A stretch of 64,000 bases of DNA from Endozoicomonas montiporae CL-33 (GCF_001583435.1 NZ_CP013251.1:2625617-2689616); one strand, 5' to 3'; shown: positions 42,048 through 51,415, counted from the first letter of the stretch. Notes: generated by a model from the sequence alone, not told the origin. Numbers and translations are program-made.

Positions 42048-43484
42048 GTGGTAGATAAACATTTTCAGGACTGGAAGGAACGAGAGGCACTGGCGGAATC
42101 CATGATTCCCCTGATTGGCCATCTGTATCGTGATAAGAATGTCGTGACAACGGTGTATGGCCAGTCCATCATCAATCGTTCTGTCATTGAAATTTTGAAA
42201 TCCCATAAGTTTGTCCGGCAGTTAAAAGAAAGTGGATTAACCGTCAGGGATACTTTTCCGATTCTGGAAGCACTTAGCGGGATGAGTCTGGCTCCTTGTC
42301 GTATTGATATTGGCAAGCTGGCCACCGGTTATAATAGTTCAGACCGTCAACAATCCGTTGCCGATTATATTCGTCGGGAACTGGGTGATTTAGCCACCAG
42401 TGGTCAACCTGCAGCAGCGTCCGGACAGGACGTCGTGTTGTATGGTTTCGGGCGAATTGGGCGACTGATGGCACGCATCCTCATTGAGCGTGCTGGCGGT
42501 GGTGTAGGACTGAACCTGAAGGCTATTGTCGTCCGTAAGGGCAAGGCCGAGAATGACCTGCAAAAGCGCGCGAGCCTGTTACGTCGCGACTCGGTTCACG
42601 GGTCTTTCCGTGGAACGATCACCGTTGATGAAGATAACGAGCGGATATACGCTAACGGTTTGGGCATTCAGGTCATTTATGTAAACTCGCCAAGCTCTGT
42701 TGATTACACCCGTTATGGCATTAAAGATGCCATTATTGTCGATAACACGGGCGTTTGGCGAGATGAAGCAGGTCTTGGCCAGCATCTTGAGTGTAAGGGC
42801 GTCAGTAAGGTGCTTCTGACGGCTCCGGGCAAAGGCAATCTGAAAAATATTGTTTATGGTGTCAACCATCACGATATTGATCCGGAAGACAACATTATTT
42901 CTGCGGCTTCCTGTACGACCAATGCGATCACACCGGTGCTCAAGGCCATCCATGATCAGTATGGTGTCGTTAACGGGCATGTGGAAACGGTTCACTCCTA
43001 TACCAATGACCAGAATCTTATTGATAACTATCATAAAGGTTCCCGCCGCGGTCGCAGCGCTGCCCTGAATATGGTCATTACCGAAACCGGTGCCGCCAAA
43101 GCCGTTGCCAAAGCCCTGCCAGAACTGAAAGGTAAGTTGACGGGTAGCGCGATTCGGGTACCGACGCCAAATGTTTCTCTGGCCATTCTTAACCTGAATC
43201 TGGGGCAGACAACCACCCTTGAAGCGTTGAATGCCTATCTCAGGGATACCTCTTTGTATTCATCGCTGCAGAAGCAGGTCGATTTTGTGAACTCTACGGA
43301 AGTGGTGTCCAGCGACTTTGTGGGTAATCGCAAGGCTGGCATTGTCGATAGCAAAGCCACCATTGTAGACGACAATCGTTGTGTGCTCTATGTCTGGTAC
43401 GACAATGAGTATGGTTACAGCTGTCAGGTGAATCGTATTCTGAGACAGATTTCCGGCGTGAATTATCCGATAGTGCCCGCCTGA
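42048..43484 (+). CDS. gap: glyceraldehyde-3-phosphate dehydrogenase, N-terminally extended type
   Basis: A 478-residue protein, longer than the usual 335. About 125 extra N-terminal residues precede the NAD-binding GFGRIGRLMARIL. The catalytic Cys is in SAASCTTNAITPVLK; the His-containing HSYTNDQNLIDNYHKGSRRGRSAALN, GAAKAVAKALPELKGKLTG and the C-terminal WYDNEYGYSCQV also match. This long form is found next to mfd in Pseudomonas. It starts at GTG 42048 with AGGA upstream. Divergent from mfd. Probably gluconeogenic, matching ppsA and icd in the window; direction of flux is inference. Confidence 0.92.
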   Translation: MVDKHFQDWKEREALAESMIPLIGHLYRDKNVVTTVYGQSIINRSVIEILKSHKFVRQLKESGLTVRDTFPILEALSGMSLAPCRIDIGKLATGYNSSDRQQSVADYIRRELGDLATSGQPAAASGQDVVLYGFGRIGRLMARILIERAGGGVGLNLKAIVVRKGKAENDLQKRASLLRRDSVHGSFRGTITVDEDNERIYANGLGIQVIYVNSPSSVDYTRYGIKDAIIVDNTGVWRDEAGLGQHLECKGVSKVLLTAPGKGNLKNIVYGVNHHDIDPEDNIISAASCTTNAITPVLKAIHDQYGVVNGHVETVHSYTNDQNLIDNYHKGSRRGRSAALNMVITETGAAKAVAKALPELKGKLTGSAIRVPTPNVSLAILNLNLGQTTTLEALNAYLRDTSLYSSLQKQVDFVNSTEVVSSDFVGNRKAGIVDSKATIVDDNRCVLYVWYDNEYGYSCQVNRILRQISGVNYPIVPA

Positions 43485-43507
43485 TTATTGCCCTTCCTTT
43501 TGAATAC

Positions 43508-43541
43508 GCAGTTTCCATTGACGTTGCTCGATGGAAACTGC
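43508..43541 (+). terminator. hairpin downstream of gap
   Basis: GCAGTTTCCAT–TGACGTTGCTCG–ATGGAAACTGC is a perfect 11-bp stem about 25 bases after the gap stop. No T-run follows, but its position suits a terminator. The rest of 43542-43848 shows nothing recognisable. Confidence 0.5.
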
Positions 43542-43848
43542 TGTCACGTTATTTGTATTGTCAGCTGCCTGAACGATTAATTTAAGTTTATGGCGAATGC
43601 TGAAGTTAGGTGCTATAAATTTTCCGCAATGTAACTGTTAGCCAGCTTTAGATTATGCCTCCCTGAACCATCAATTAAGAAAACAATACCGATCTACTGC
43701 TGAATGTCATGAGAGTAACGCCCGTATCTATGGCTGTACTCCATCTTTGTCAGCGTCATAAGCAGGTCGTAAGGCATTAAGGGAGTGACTAATTGAGCCG
43801 TGAGTGGTCATCGAACTAACAAAAAACATCCTGAGGTCATTTCTGTTT

Positions 43849-45402
43849 ATGATCAGACGCCTGTTATCAATGTCAGTCTTCATCTGTAGTATTTTCACAG
43901 ACGAAGGTCTTGCTGAATCTTTCAAGTTTATGGCAATACAAAGCTTGAAACATCCGAATGATATTATTATTTCTCACACGGGTCACTCAGGTGCAATCAA
44001 TCAACCAGCTGCCATAATATCTTCAGCGGCAAAATCGCGAGCGGCGTTATTGTCAGAAGCACATGGCGATGCCACTTCTTTGTTCTCTGGCCAAAGCTGG
44101 TCAGCTGAATTATCAGACTTCAACTGGCAACCGTTTTTTCGTGTCAGTGGCCTGTTCGTGGGTTATTGGTTCCAAGTAGAAGTAAAAGAAGCGAAAGGAA
44201 TTTCATACTGGATGGTAGCGGGCTTAGCAGCCATCAATTATCTGCTATCGACTAATTACAAGGTGTCTGATCAACCTGTTCAGGTACCGGCTACCGAAGG
44301 TGGAAGTGCCGGAGCCGGGAAGAGTCGTATTTGTGTAATTACTTCTGATAGAAATGGCGTGTCCCATCTCCGTATGATTTCACCACCGCTGTTAAAGAGA
44401 CACTGGCTTGAAGATGATAAACCTCCTGAAGAAGATACTCATGGTCATTCCGGGGGAGATGTCTGCTCACATCCCGATTGCTTTGGTAAAGGGCGTTGCA
44501 AAAAGGCAGGTGAAATAGAACAACAGTTTGGTGGTCAGCAATACTATACCTCGCAGGATTTTTCTGGATATAACTTTGAAGGGTTTGAAATGATGGGAAA
44601 TCCTTATGAAGGCCAGAATGATGTGTGTGGGGAGGTAGAGGAAAAGACTGGAACAAGCCAAAACTTTCCTGGGTTTAGATACGATGTTAACGGCGACGTA
44701 GGTATTGATGTTGATGGTCAGGAATCAAGTGGCTCATGGTGGCATTACGGTGAAAACGACCTTGCAGCAGAACTATTTCCCGAGCTTGGAGTCTTTTCGA
44801 TCTGTGATCCCGGAAGTGACAATATGACTAGCACATTAGATCATGGCAGCGGCCCTGAATCACTGGAATCACTGGAATCACAGATCTCCGTAGATTCAGG
44901 ATTCGGTGGAAATGCACCGGAGCCGATGGATCTTGCAACGGGACAGTCAGTGAATGATTCAACAAATCAGGTTTCACGTCTGGAACATGGAGAAGATCAG
45001 GGTTTCATTGATGTAGAAGGAGGTACTTTTAATCCTACAGAGCCTCAGGATCAAAGCTCTGGTGAAGAGGTGATTTCTGATGAGGATGGTATACCCGTAG
45101 CTTCAGGCGAAGTTAGCCAAAAAGAGCTACGCAATCAGCAAGAACGTACGCGCCGCAGTGAGATGAAACAGCTCTTTGCTGATCTGGCCGAAGAAGCCAA
45201 GCTGGAAAAAGACGGCTCTGGCCGAATGCCCGCCAAAAATTCTATACTGACAGAGGCGAAAGCGATAGTTGAAGAGTTACAAAGACAAGACAAGCAGCTT
45301 CAAAAACAAAAGGAGGAGGAAACTAATAAGCGCAGACTTTTACTTAATAGGGTAAAAACTTTAACACAATGGCTGCTTAGGCCGGAGCCAGTGAAAAATT
45401 AA
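43849..45402 (+). CDS. exported protein with a C-terminal eukaryotic-type bHLH–leucine-zipper domain (paralog A)
   Basis: A 517-residue protein from ATG 43849 (GAGG 12 bases upstream); the frame is open from GTG 43804. A signal peptide (MIRRLLSMSVFICSIF...GLA–ES) is followed by a module shared with the next gene: SFKFMAIQSLKHPN, FNWQPFFRVSGLFVGYWF and WMVAGLAA. A Cys/His motif (HGHSGGDVCSHPDCFGKGRC) and a long acidic Ser/Asp/Gly-rich linker (about residues 190-420) come next. Residues about 424-517 match bHLH-zipper proteins. The basic region is NQQERTRR (N-x-x-E-R-x-R-R, with the E-box-contacting Glu and class-B Arg), helix 1 is MKQLFADLAEEA, and helix 2 is KNSILTEAKAIVEEL. A Leu/Gln/Lys-rich coiled coil follows. 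I know of no typical bacterial family like this. An exported host-directed regulator is inferred; function unproven. Confidence 0.8.
   Translation: MIRRLLSMSVFICSIFTDEGLAESFKFMAIQSLKHPNDIIISHTGHSGAINQPAAIISSAAKSRAALLSEAHGDATSLFSGQSWSAELSDFNWQPFFRVSGLFVGYWFQVEVKEAKGISYWMVAGLAAINYLLSTNYKVSDQPVQVPATEGGSAGAGKSRICVITSDRNGVSHLRMISPPLLKRHWLEDDKPPEEDTHGHSGGDVCSHPDCFGKGRCKKAGEIEQQFGGQQYYTSQDFSGYNFEGFEMMGNPYEGQNDVCGEVEEKTGTSQNFPGFRYDVNGDVGIDVDGQESSGSWWHYGENDLAAELFPELGVFSICDPGSDNMTSTLDHGSGPESLESLESQISVDSGFGGNAPEPMDLATGQSVNDSTNQVSRLEHGEDQGFIDVEGGTFNPTEPQDQSSGEEVISDEDGIPVASGEVSQKELRNQQERTRRSEMKQLFADLAEEAKLEKDGSGRMPAKNSILTEAKAIVEELQRQDKQLQKQKEEETNKRRLLLNRVKTLTQWLLRPEPVKN
45118..45399 (+). other. bHLH–leucine-zipper domain region of paralog A
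   Basis: Coding segment for the last 94 residues of the upstream-listed protein. Order of elements: basic region ELRNQQERTRR, helix 1 SEMKQLFADLAEEA, loop KLEKDGSGRMPA, helix 2 KNSILTEAKAIVEELQRQ, then coiled coil QLQKQKEEETNKRRLLLNRV. The K-x-x-I-L-x-x-A-x-x-x-I/V-x-x-L helix 2 pattern and the E-R-x-R-R basic motif are the two most diagnostic HLH features and appear at the correct spacing (about 30 residues from ERxRR to K-x-x-IL). Confidence 0.8.
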
Positions 45403-46690
45403 AGTCTGATCATTGCTACTGCCGTTCTGGGGTGGAGTGTTTTCAGAAAGTTAACGGACTCATATTGGAGCCGCTAAATTGAATTTTTGGCGTTCAGGGC
45501 ATGGCGCATCTGGTGCAGCAATGCTATACACCCCCAAAAGGATGGTAGGCAACAGTCTTAAATTCGAGTTTAACCCGTTCAGAAAGAGATTCTCAGAGGG
45601 CTATTGTTGCGTATGAACAACCTGTTGTTTCTGGTTATTTTTTCTGCCTTGTTATCGGAACAGGCTTTTGCACGGACTTTTGAGTTTTATGCTTTTCACG
45701 ATCTGAGATTTCCAAATCACGTCCTTATTTCTCAGGAGGGCTACTCGGAAGGATTCCACAAAAGCATAGGGCAGTTGTCAGATTTGACCGGGACGAAGAC
45801 AGCATCGATAGAAACCGAGAAAGATACATTCAGGTTAAAACAGCATGGGTTGAGCCGGGCTTCAGAGCTAAATGGCTTTGCATGGCATCAGATCTTTAGT
45901 GTTGATGACAGCTTTGTCGGATATAAGTTTCTGGTAGAGATAGGAGGTTGTGTAAACAGCCTTGTGCCAGAATGGTTGGCAGCAGGGCTCAGTGCTGCAG
46001 TGTTTCTGGTTGATTCAATGAGTAGTGACAAACCTGTAATGCCTGAAGACGAAATCAGTCATGCTCCGATAAGCAGCAGGAGTGGTCCCGGTTCTGCAGC
46101 TTCGGACAATACGGTCTATTTTACGCCTTACTCAGGCAACGGTTTATCGTCACCTCACCAGTTGACGATAAACCCACAAGGTTTTTATAACAATAACAAC
46201 AGACCCCCGGAAGACAACCACCACATTCATACCAGAGGCAATGTTTGCCATCATTTGGACTGTAAAGGCAAGAGATGCATTGAAGCGACGGACATCACTG
46301 GTGAATGTCATATTCCCAGAGATTTACAGTCTGTACCATCAATTGCGATGGCGGCTGGCATTGGTACTTGGTATACCGACATTCCAGATGGAAAGTGGCC
46401 AGATATTCAACTCACCAATGACGAGTTACCCTGGTTGGGGCCTCATGACGCAGATATCGCAGAGCTTCTCGAAGGCGTCACTGATTTCCCGGACTTCTTG
46501 TTAACCTTCCAGAATGCGCAGGCTGCTGGCGATAAAGAAGACACTTCGGGTTCTCCGGATTCACTGAGATCGACGACATCGGAGGATCCAGGTTTTTTAT
46601 CGGATGATCCTTTGGGCACAGGAAAAACAAACTCCTCATCAGAAAAAGACATCAGTCAAACTGAAAATGATGGAACAACCCCATTGGACG

Positions 46691-48087
46691 GGTGTGCTGC
46701 CTAATTAATGTACTGGAGGAAGGTTGTGTGTGACAGGGAATCCGTAACGGCTCATTTTTGACCAAAATGCATTCCAGGATCCGGATGTGCAAACCAGTGC
46801 CCTTAACGTCAGCAACATCGATGCTCCCTGCTCCTTCCAGCGCATTCCTGAACGGCACATTCTCTGTTTCACCAATGTTTTACAGCCTGCTTCAGTCACT
46901 CCCGAACCTATCGGCAAGTTCTGCTCTCTCGCTTGCGGATAAATCATCTGATGCCAATGATTTTTGAAATACGTTCTGGCACTGATTAACTTTTCCAGAG
47001 ACGCAGTACGGTTGTTGCCTGGCTTTGCACTATCAAGCTCTTCCTGAAGTCTTTTGGCTGCACCCTTTTCATGTTTCAAGTCGTGTAGTTTCTGCTTCAA
47101 CCATGCATGCCTCTCCTGTGATGCTTTTTTGCCGGGATAAAGAGCCTCAGCAGCCCCGGCAACATATTCAGAGACATGGTAAAAGTCCAGCACCTGCACG
47201 GTTGTAAAGGGCTCTAAAAAAGTCCAGTTATCCGCTGCTCCGTCAGCAATTCCCACATAAACTGCATCAGGATATCGCGCTTTAACCTTGTTGATTTCTC
47301 TTGAAAATCTGCTTTTAAAGGTTCCCTTGCCGTATTCTGGTGCCTCTGCACAATAGATGGTATGGAGCCGCTCCCCTTCGTCATCATAAAGGCTTATCGT
47401 GCCACACATGGCTTCACGATAGCCTTCGTAATAAAGAAGGTTGGCTCCATCAAGGCCGATGCCTATTGTTTTTACTGCCTTAGGCAAATCGGGTATGTCG
47501 TATGCCCATTTTTCTTCTTTTGCCTGAGCGATGCTTGCTACGACATCAGCCAGATCTCTAAGCGTCGAACGACTACTCTTGCGGCCATGGTTTTGTAGTA
47601 AGTCTTCTTCTACCTGGGGAGCAGCCATTTGTGCATATTTCCAACTGACGAGCCGGGCAAAAGCAGGAGTCGAGTTGACAATGATTCGCGCATTCTGATC
47701 CAGGGGACAAAAGGTTTCACCACCCTGACTGCTTTGATATACATAGCGTGCCAACTTAACGGAACCCCATGAAGTTTCATACACTTTGGGTTCTTTTTTG
47801 TGCTTGCTGCTCATGGTAATCCCGCCTACTTTTATAGGCGAACCATCGGTGTCCATGGCTTCAAGCTGTTTTTCTACCCCAAGCACGCCTGCTTCGTTGA
47901 GGCTACCCTGAAGAGCAGTCTCAAAGTCAAGCATTGAGTCACCATGCTGGATGGTAATCAGGATCTGCGTTTCGTTGTTTTCTGAAGAGATAACTTGAGC
48001 GGGCATATGGTGAAGGCTGTAAGATTTTCAATATCTTAAAATAGACAGAAAATGTTGTTTCTTCCTACATTAATTACCGCTTACACC
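46691..48087 (-). mobile_element. ISKra4-type insertion sequence inside bHLH paralog B
   Basis: A 1397-bp element. Terminal inverted repeats are GGTGTGCTGCCTAATTAATG at the left and, reversed, GGTGTAAGCGGTAATTAATG at the right. A perfect 10-bp target duplication CCATTGGACG is found at 46681-46690 and 48088-48097. One transposase gene fills it. Clean ends, perfect duplication and an intact transposase indicate a recent insertion. Confidence 0.92.
46705..48006 (-). CDS. ISKra4-family-like DDE transposase
   Basis: A 433-residue transposase. An N-terminal region has a ETSWGSVKLARYVYQ strand and helical NSTPAFARLVSWKYAQM. A DDE catalytic core follows: Asp in GIGLDGANLLYY, Asp in YVGIADGAADNWTFLEP, then YHVSEYVAGAAEALYPG and the Glu in LPIGSGVTEAGCKTLVKQR. 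That last stretch and the RMCRSGMRWKEQGA tail are typical of ISKra4-like transposases. Full length; opposite in orientation to the host gene. Confidence 0.85.
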   Translation of the reverse strand: MPAQVISSENNETQILITIQHGDSMLDFETALQGSLNEAGVLGVEKQLEAMDTDGSPIKVGGITMSSKHKKEPKVYETSWGSVKLARYVYQSSQGGETFCPLDQNARIIVNSTPAFARLVSWKYAQMAAPQVEEDLLQNHGRKSSRSTLRDLADVVASIAQAKEEKWAYDIPDLPKAVKTIGIGLDGANLLYYEGYREAMCGTISLYDDEGERLHTIYCAEAPEYGKGTFKSRFSREINKVKARYPDAVYVGIADGAADNWTFLEPFTTVQVLDFYHVSEYVAGAAEALYPGKKASQERHAWLKQKLHDLKHEKGAAKRLQEELDSAKPGNNRTASLEKLISARTYFKNHWHQMIYPQAREQNLPIGSGVTEAGCKTLVKQRMCRSGMRWKEQGASMLLTLRALVCTSGSWNAFWSKMSRYGFPVTHNLPPVH

Positions 48088-48427
48088 CCATTGGACGTTG
48101 ACAGTGATTTGGACACTGAGGTTGTGGATTATAAGGAAGATCAGGGTGCAACAGCTTCTTCTTCAAAACAAACTTATCTTAACGCTTCTGAGCGTTGGCG
48201 TCGCGCTATTTTGAAAGACAGTTTTGATCGTCTACGGGAGGAGCTAGAACTTGAACCTCACGCCACCTATAAAATGATACTTTATGTGGCCGTGCATCAA
48301 ATTAAGTTACTGACCCAAGATGATACAAGGCTTGAGGCTGAAAAGGAAAGGCTTGAGGCTGAAAAGAAAAAGTTGCGTAAAGACGTTGAAAACCAAGGAT
48401 AAACATCAGGACAGGTAATTTTTCACG

Positions 48428-48642
48428 CTAGGAGGCTGTCCGAGAATAGCGCCCGTAGCGAGGATGGCAGAAAATTTAGGATGAAAAAGCGGTTTTGCGA
48501 GGAGAATAGCGAGCTATTTGACGAACAAAAGTGATTTTTCAGACCAATTTGCTGCCACCGCACGACGGTATGGATGCCGGAGCTATAGGGCTACGCAGGA
48601 GCAATTGCCGGTAGGGCAGGCTATTCCAGGACAGCTTCCTAG
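48428..48642. repeat. 215-bp palindromic repeat between bHLH paralog B and yejF
   Basis: Ends CTAGGAGGCTGTCCGAGAATAGC and GCTATTCCAGGACAGCTTCCTAG are imperfect inverted repeats of about 22 bases. The left end resembles the repeat at 21330-21421. No coding content is supported. It behaves like a MITE-like dispersed palindrome at a gene boundary. Confidence 0.65.
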
Positions 48643-48727
48643 TTACAAGATCAGCAACCACAACGTGACCAGTCCGTTTGTTATCGGTTTACACCACTTA
48701 ACAACAGAGGGCTGGGACTGCATTTCA

Positions 48728-50368
48728 TTAGAGCGTTTCCGACCTTCCGACCGTCAATTGTGTTTCAAAAGCCGCCGCCAGAAGCTCCTGAGTGTATGGC
48801 TGTTGTGGATGATGAAAAATATCATCGGTGTTGCCCTGTTCCACCACCTGACCGTCTTTCATTACCATAATCCGGTGACTCATGGCTTTTACAACCGCCA
48901 GATCATGGCTGATAAAGAGATAGCTCAGGTTGTATTTCATTTGCAGCTGTCGAAGCAGTTCAATGACCTGTGACTGCACCGTTCGATCAAGGGCTGATGT
49001 TGGCTCGTCCAGAATGATCAGCCTGGGTTTAAGTATCAGTGCCCGGGCAATAGCAATCCGTTGTCGTTGACCGCCTGAAAATTCATGGGGATAACGGTGC
49101 CTGAAGTCCGGATCAAGGCCAACGTCTTTCATAGCGGTAATCACTTCCTGTTTGCGCGCTTGCGGACTGCTGACACCGTGAATATCCAGACCTTCGGCAA
49201 TAATGTCTTCAATGGTCATACGCGGGCTAAGACTGCCATAAGGGTCCTGAAACACCACCTGCATTTCCCGTCGGTAGGGCTGGCAGGCTTTTTGATTCAG
49301 GTTATGGAGCGCCTTGTCCATAAAAAAAATCTCTCCTTCACTGGACTGGAGGCGTAACAGTGCCATGCCGAGGGTGGTTTTACCGGAACCTGATTCACCC
49401 ACTATACCCAGAGTTTCTCCCTGCTGAAGAGACATGCTGAGGTCGGTCACGGCTTTGACATGATCCACAGTTTTACGGAAAAAGCCCTGTTTAATGGGAA
49501 ACCAGACTTTCAGGTTTTTGCACTGAATCAGGGTTTGCTCCGAATCCGGTACCGACTCCGGTGCGCCAGCAGGTTCTGCATTGAGCAGGTCTATGGTGTA
49601 AGGGTGTTTCGGGTTGCTGAACAACGTTTCAGTCTGCTCCTGCTCCACCAGACAGCCGTCTTTCATTACGCAGATGCGATCGGAAACATGTCGGATCAGG
49701 TTCAGGTCATGGCTGATGAACAGTATGGCCATGCCGAGTTTTTCCTGAAGCTCTGCCAGCAGTTTCAAAATCTGACGTTGTACCGTGACATCGAGCGCCG
49801 TGGTGGGTTCATCGGCAATAAGCAGTTTGGGCTCACAGGCCAGAGCCATGGCAATCATTACCCGCTGTCGCTGGCCGCCTGAGAGTTCGTGGGGATAAGC
49901 GTTGATTTTGCTGGTGGGCTGTGGAATACCAACCAGCTCCAGTAGTTCCAGAGCCCGGGTTTTCGCTTCGCCGTTGTTCAGCCCAAGATGCAGGGTGAGC
50001 ACCTCGATAATCTGTTTACCGATGTTGTGCAGCGGGTTCAGTGCCGTCATGGGCTCCTGAAAGATCATACTGATCTGGTGACCACGGATCTGGCGAATTT
50101 TGTGATGATCAGCTTGGTTCAGGTTTTCACCATTGAACAGAATGTCGCCCTGATAACGGGCGTTGCTGGGCAGCAGTTTAAGAATACTCAGTGCAGAGAT
50201 GGATTTGCCGGAACCCGACTCGCCGACCAGACCCAGTGTTTCACCGGGATGGATATCAAAACTCACCCGGTTTACGGCTTGATGGGTTTGCTCTCCCTGC
50301 ACGAATTGAACCTGAAGGTCTTTAATGCTCAGAAGCGGCGGTTGAGTGGCAGAATGCATGTCGCTCAT
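48728..50368 (-). CDS. yejF: peptide ABC importer ATP-binding protein, fused double ATPase (YejF type)
   Basis: A 546-residue protein with two complete ABC ATPase domains. Domain 1 has Walker [14 protein letters not shown], signature [12 protein letters not shown] and [12 protein letters not shown]. Domain 2 has [25 protein letters not shown] and [12 protein letters not shown]. It energises uptake of oligopeptides (microcin C-type peptides in E. coli). It lies three bases after yejE, last in the operon in transcription order. Confidence 0.93.
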   Translation of the reverse strand: MSDMHSATQPPLLSIKDLQVQFVQGEQTHQAVNRVSFDIHPGETLGLVGESGSGKSISALSILKLLPSNARYQGDILFNGENLNQADHHKIRQIRGHQISMIFQEPMTALNPLHNIGKQIIEVLTLHLGLNNGEAKTRALELLELVGIPQPTSKINAYPHELSGGQRQRVMIAMALACEPKLLIADEPTTALDVTVQRQILKLLAELQEKLGMAILFISHDLNLIRHVSDRICVMKDGCLVEQEQTETLFSNPKHPYTIDLLNAEPAGAPESVPDSEQTLIQCKNLKVWFPIKQGFFRKTVDHVKAVTDLSMSLQQGETLGIVGESGSGKTTLGMALLRLQSSEGEIFFMDKALHNLNQKACQPYRREMQVVFQDPYGSLSPRMTIEDIIAEGLDIHGVSSPQARKQEVITAMKDVGLDPDFRHRYPHEFSGGQRQRIAIARALILKPRLIILDEPTSALDRTVQSQVIELLRQLQMKYNLSYLFISHDLAVVKAMSHRIMVMKDGQVVEQGNTDDIFHHPQQPYTQELLAAAFETQLTVGRSETL

Positions 50369-50371
50369 TGT

Positions 50372-51415
50372 TTACGCTCCTGTGTGGTATTTGCGTGGGT
50401 CGAGTGCATCACGGGTGGCTTCACCAATAAACACCAACAGTGTCAGCATGACAGACATAACCATAAAGGCTGTAATACCCAGCCAAGGTGCCTGAAGGTT
50501 GTTCTTGCCCTGGGCGATCAGTTCACCCAGGGAAGGTGATCCGGCAGGCAGACCAAACCCCAGAAAGTCCAGCGAGGTCAGTGTGGTAATGGCACCGGTC
50601 AGAATAAAGGGCATAAAGGTGACGGTGGCAATCATGGCGTTGGGCAGAATATGGCGGTACATCAGGCGTCCGTCGCTCATACCCAGTGCTCTGGCCGCCC
50701 GGACATATTCAAGGTTACGACCGCGTAGAAACTCGGCCCGAACCACATCCACCAGAGTCATCCACTGGAACAACAGCATAATGCCCAGCAACCACCAGAA
50801 GCCGGGTTCAACAAAACTGGACAGGATGATCAGCAGGTAGAGACTGGGCATACCCGACCAGATTTCAATAAAGCGTTGCCCGAACAGGTCAATTTTGCCG
50901 CCATGAAAACCTTGTAAGGCGCCGACACCCACACCGATGATGGTGCTGAAGAAGGTCAGTGCCAGACCAAAGAGTACAGAAATACGAAAGCCGTAAATGA
51001 CTCTGGCCAGTACATCCCGTCCCTGGTCATCCGTACCCAGAAGGTTATCCAGTGAGGGTGGTGCTGGGGCAATACGGGCATAATTGATGGTATCGTAGCT
51101 GTAATGAATGGGTGGCCAGAGCATCCAGCCATGGGGTTCAATAAGCTCTTTTGCATAGTCCTGCCGGTAATCCATTTCCAGTTCAAACTCGCCGCCGAAC
51201 GTTGTTTCAGGGTAGATATGAAATACCGGCGTATAGTATTCACCTTTAAACTGAATCAGCAGCGGCTTGTCGTTGGCAATAAATTCGGCACAGAGTGTGG
51301 TGAAAAACAGAAAGCCGAACAGCCACAGGGAGAAGTAACCCCGGCGGTTGCTTTTAAAATTCTCCCAGCGACGCTGGTTAAGGGGTGTCATAGCGAGTGG
51401 TATTGATAGTGCCAT
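50372..51415 (-). CDS. yejE: peptide ABC importer permease (YejE type)
   Basis: A 347-residue inner-membrane permease. It has an N-terminal membrane segment (YFSLWLFGFLFFTTLCAEF), a periplasmic stretch with PPIHYSYDTIN, then the BPD_transp_1 domain with NLLGTDDQGRDVLARVIYG. The coupling EAA-like loop is VRAARALGMSDGRLMYRHILPNA. Pairs with YejB to form the channel. Confidence 0.93.
   Translation of the reverse strand: MALSIPLAMTPLNQRRWENFKSNRRGYFSLWLFGFLFFTTLCAEFIANDKPLLIQFKGEYYTPVFHIYPETTFGGEFELEMDYRQDYAKELIEPHGWMLWPPIHYSYDTINYARIAPAPPSLDNLLGTDDQGRDVLARVIYGFRISVLFGLALTFFSTIIGVGVGALQGFHGGKIDLFGQRFIEIWSGMPSLYLLIILSSFVEPGFWWLLGIMLLFQWMTLVDVVRAEFLRGRNLEYVRAARALGMSDGRLMYRHILPNAMIATVTFMPFILTGAITTLTSLDFLGFGLPAGSPSLGELIAQGKNNLQAPWLGITAFMVMSVMLTLLVFIGEATRDALDPRKYHTGA

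Larger units (their letters stand above)
45613..48402 (+). pseudogene. bHLH–leucine-zipper protein, paralog B, interrupted by an ISKra4-type element
   Basis: The 5' part (45613-46690) encodes a signal peptide (MNNLLFLVIFSALLSEQAFA–RT) and the shared module: TFEFYAFHDLRFPN, FAWHQIFSVDDSFVGYKF, WLAAGLSAAVF, and the Cys/His motif NVCHHLDCKGKRC. An acidic linker with a PDSLRSTTSEDPGF motif follows. The 3' part (48098-48402) encodes NASERWRR (basic region), LKDSFDRLREEL (helix 1), KMILYVAVHQIKLL (helix 2) and a zipper with Leu exactly every seven residues (L-TQDDTR-L-EAEKER-L-EAEKKK-L). Removing the insertion and one 10-bp target copy joins the codons in frame (...TTPLD|VDSDLDTE...), giving about 460 residues. 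The 5' part alone could still yield an exported, bHLH-less product. Confidence 0.82.

Noticed and set aside
48052..48402. Stand-alone 116-residue bHLH protein
   Set aside because: The first 15 codons are the end of the insertion sequence and the target duplication. The bHLH part belongs to the interrupted upstream gene, although it could be expressed from an IS-derived start.
48518..48973. A 151-codon plus-strand ORF at the yejF end
   Set aside because: Half lies in a palindromic repeat and half is antisense to yejF; no coding signal.
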